A stretch of DNA of 7,187 bases from Candidatus Eiseniibacteriota bacterium. GTDB taxonomy: Bacteria; JAFGKV01. Made by a program: the position numbers and the translations under genes. Below the pieces are notes generated by a model. The model searched no databases, was not told the DNA's origin, and was given only the letters and a program-made list of their open reading frames with translations. Shown here piece after piece: positions 5,654 through 7,187 of this stretch (positions within the stretch are counted from its first letter, which is position 1; each line of letters begins with the position of its first letter). The stretch covers positions 1 through 7,187 of the forward strand of contig JALOPK010000170.1 in the NCBI GenBank assembly GCA_025453925.1, given 5' to 3'.

Positions 5654-7187
5654 CTACGCCGGTCCATCGGTTGTGTCGCGCCCCGCGGGGAGGAACGGCA
5701 CACTCAGATCGAGCCATGCTTCCACTGGTGCGGATCCCCTCTGTGCGCTCACGTAGTCCGCAGCCCGGGCGGCACCGAGCGCGGCATCATCGCAGAGAAG
5801 AGAACCGGTGCCCTTGACCAGTTCGACATCCCGGGCGATGCCGGCCGAATCGATCAGCACTCTGACCATGACACTGCCCAGTCTGTGGAGGGAATCCACT
5901 GGTGCAATCTCGCCGCACATGACGGTGTCGATTCGCGCCAGCCGGGGGGCAACATCGTAGGGCTGGTGTCGCAGGACGGTCGCCGTCCCCGACGCGAGAG
6001 CCGCCCATCTTCCCGGCTCAGTGTCGGCGTAGCGGTCGGCAAGCGCCCGCAGGTGCTCGCGAGCCCGAAGGGTGTCGTGGTACTCCTCCGCCTCGACCCA
6101 CGCCATGGCGAGAAGCGCGCGGGGGGCTTCGGACGCGTCGGGAAACGAATCGACGACCACGGAGAACGCCGCCAGTGCCCGTGGCGCATCACGGGCTTGA
6201 AGCCAGGCCAACTCGCCAAGGTGATACGCCCACCCGGCCGCGCTGGATTCGCCTGCCTCCACCGGAAGCTCGCCCCTGCCGGCTCGCACCGCTCGGGCGT
6301 GACGGGAATCCGGATGTTTCGCCACCAAGACGTGCCACAAGCTCTCCGCGGTGGCGGAGTCGCCCCGTGATGCGCTCACCCAGGCCGCACCATACAATGC
6401 CCTCGCCGCCCATGCGCTGTCCGCGTAGAGCGCACCGACTTGGGTCAGGAGAGGGAGGGCGCTGTCGGGGAGCTGCAGCCGGAGTAGGTAGAGTTCCGCG
6501 AGGTCCATGAGGGCATCGGGGCGGGCCTGGCCTGACTCGGCGAGCGCGGCGCGAAGCCGTTCGACATCCCGCAACGCCTTGGCCCTCCGGCCCGCCTCCT
6601 CGACCAGGAGCCGGGGCGTGCCCTGCTTCGCCAGTTCCTCGTATTCCGCCAGGGAACCCGTGAAGTCGTGACGGTCCCTTTCGAGCATCATTGCCAATTC
6701 CATCCGGGCGTGCCGCGAGGCGTCTTCCCTCGGGTACGCGAGCACCACATTCCTCCACGCCTCTTCCGCAGCGGCGAAATCACCCATGGCTCGGTGGCTT
6801 AGTCCGACGGCAAGGCCCACCTGGGCAAGCTCGGAGTCAGCGCGGGCGAGCTGCCGCAACCGACCGAACGCCTCCAGCGCGTCGAGACCCCGTCCCAAAC
6901 GTGCCAGAGCCTCTCCCATCTGGAGGCGGGCAACGAATCGAAGCGCACGGTTCGGTGCAGTGCGATCGGCCTCCCGGAACCATCGAACGGCCTCCTCGTC
7001 GCGCCCCAACTCCACGAGCGAGCGTGCGCGCAGGAGGTAAGCAGGACAGGTGACCGTCTTCCGGTCTGTCCTGCTGAGGAGCGTGTCGATGCGGGCCAGG
7101 GCGACCAGGGGGACATGAAGGCGACCGGCCACTTCCGCGTGGAGCAGTGCTCCGCGCTCCTGCCACTGATCCCAACGGTCACCGCGT
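5654..7187 (-). CDS. TPR-repeat protein with C-terminal TonB-C-like domain (5' end outside window)
   Basis: The frame is open from the right edge to TAG at 5654-5656, giving 510 visible residues; the N terminus is missing. A GTG at 7132 is probably an internal Val, because the reading continues upstream without a stop in equally ordinary sequence. Most of the visible protein is helical tetratricopeptide-like repeats, including blocks with the A-x-x-x-Y/F-P-D/E-S/A signature seen in BamD/CpoB-type proteins: WRNVVLAYPREDASRHARMEL, ESLWHVLVAKHPDSRHARAV and AFSVVVDSFPDASEAPRALL. The last 90 or so residues (about 420-500) resemble a TonB C-terminal domain: GSVMVRVLIDSAG, VELVKGTGSLLCDDAALGAA, then PVEAWLDLSVPF. 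The usual W-x-F-x-P-A segment is degenerate (ADYVSAQRG). A signal peptide or membrane anchor cannot be judged without the N terminus. It is followed after 40 nt by the secreted M23 gene, which favours an envelope role such as scaffolding or an outer-membrane complex; the exact function is unknown. Confidence 0.85.
   Translation of the reverse strand, partial: RGDRWDQWQERGALLHAEVAGRLHVPLVALARIDTLLSRTDRKTVTCPAYLLRARSLVELGRDEEAVRWFREADRTAPNRALRFVARLQMGEALARLGRGLDALEAFGRLRQLARADSELAQVGLAVGLSHRAMGDFAAAEEAWRNVVLAYPREDASRHARMELAMMLERDRHDFTGSLAEYEELAKQGTPRLLVEEAGRRAKALRDVERLRAALAESGQARPDALMDLAELYLLRLQLPDSALPLLTQVGALYADSAWAARALYGAAWVSASRGDSATAESLWHVLVAKHPDSRHARAVRAGRGELPVEAGESSAAGWAYHLGELAWLQARDAPRALAAFSVVVDSFPDASEAPRALLAMAWVEAEEYHDTLRAREHLRALADRYADTEPGRWAALASGTATVLRHQPYDVAPRLARIDTVMCGEIAPVDSLHRLGSVMVRVLIDSAGIARDVELVKGTGSLLCDDAALGAARAADYVSAQRGSAPVEAWLDLSVPFLPAGRDTTDGPA

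Noticed and set aside
5405-6370. Plus-strand open frame (321 codons) opposite the junction of the TPR and M23 genes
   Set aside because: Antisense to two supported genes, composition typical of shadow frames, no recognisable domain or ribosome-binding site.
7130-7132. GTG at 7132 as the start of the TPR gene
   Set aside because: The same frame is open to the window edge with ordinary protein-like sequence and there is no Shine-Dalgarno before this GTG, so it is most likely an internal valine.

Overview
The window is a GC-rich bacterial chromosome segment. Every gene I can support lies on the minus strand, so the gene order runs from high to low coordinates: a TPR/TonB-C-like protein (5' end outside the window), an M23 metallopeptidase, a possible small ORF, a free methionine-R-sulfoxide reductase of the GAF fold, bL25 (rplY/ctc), peptidyl-tRNA hydrolase (pth), and a membrane pyrophosphatase (hppA) cut by the left edge. 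No tRNA, rRNA, CRISPR array, insertion sequence or phage gene is visible.

Organism. The central part of the M23 protein resembles secreted M23 proteins that I associate with Bacteroidota and relatives (a 'YRLRVEIDG' strand, then 'LIELVYDNDLL', then 'KLPGDHL'). Together with the GC-rich sequence and the TPR plus TonB-C architecture, this suggests a GC-rich member of the FCB group (for example a Gemmatimonadota- or Eisenbacteria-like lineage). This is inference and no marker here fixes the phylum.

Layout. (1) 7187-5654 and 5613-3337 form an envelope pair about 40 nt apart, probably co-transcribed. One is a TPR-repeat protein ending in a divergent TonB C-terminal domain. The other is a secreted, catalytically complete M23 endopeptidase with a long beta-rich tail that ends in a bacterial Ig-like domain. 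(2) 3336-2647 holds a candidate 55-codon ORF that would link the M23 gene to the msrC-type reductase, whose start is fixed by a good GGAGG. (3) 2646-2293 is a 354-nt gap with no convincing gene. It has a plausible promoter and several strong inverted repeats ahead of rplY. (4) 2292-1 is a tight rplY-pth-hppA cluster: rplY and pth are 21 nt apart in the same frame, pth and hppA are 11 nt apart, and the hppA ribosome-binding site overlaps the pth stop.

How the genes relate. bL25 and Pth serve translation (5S rRNA binding and ribosome stress; recycling of peptidyl-tRNA). The pyrophosphatase turns PPi, a by-product of tRNA charging and nucleic acid synthesis, into an ion gradient. Its visible residues favour the Na+-pumping, K+-dependent class. 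The upstream pair works in the cell envelope. Most of the window is ordinary housekeeping. The least ordinary points are the TPR/TonB-C fusion beside the M23 enzyme, the small ORF, the structured rplY leader, the in-frame rplY-stop-pth arrangement, and the missing third cysteine of the Met-sulfoxide reductase.
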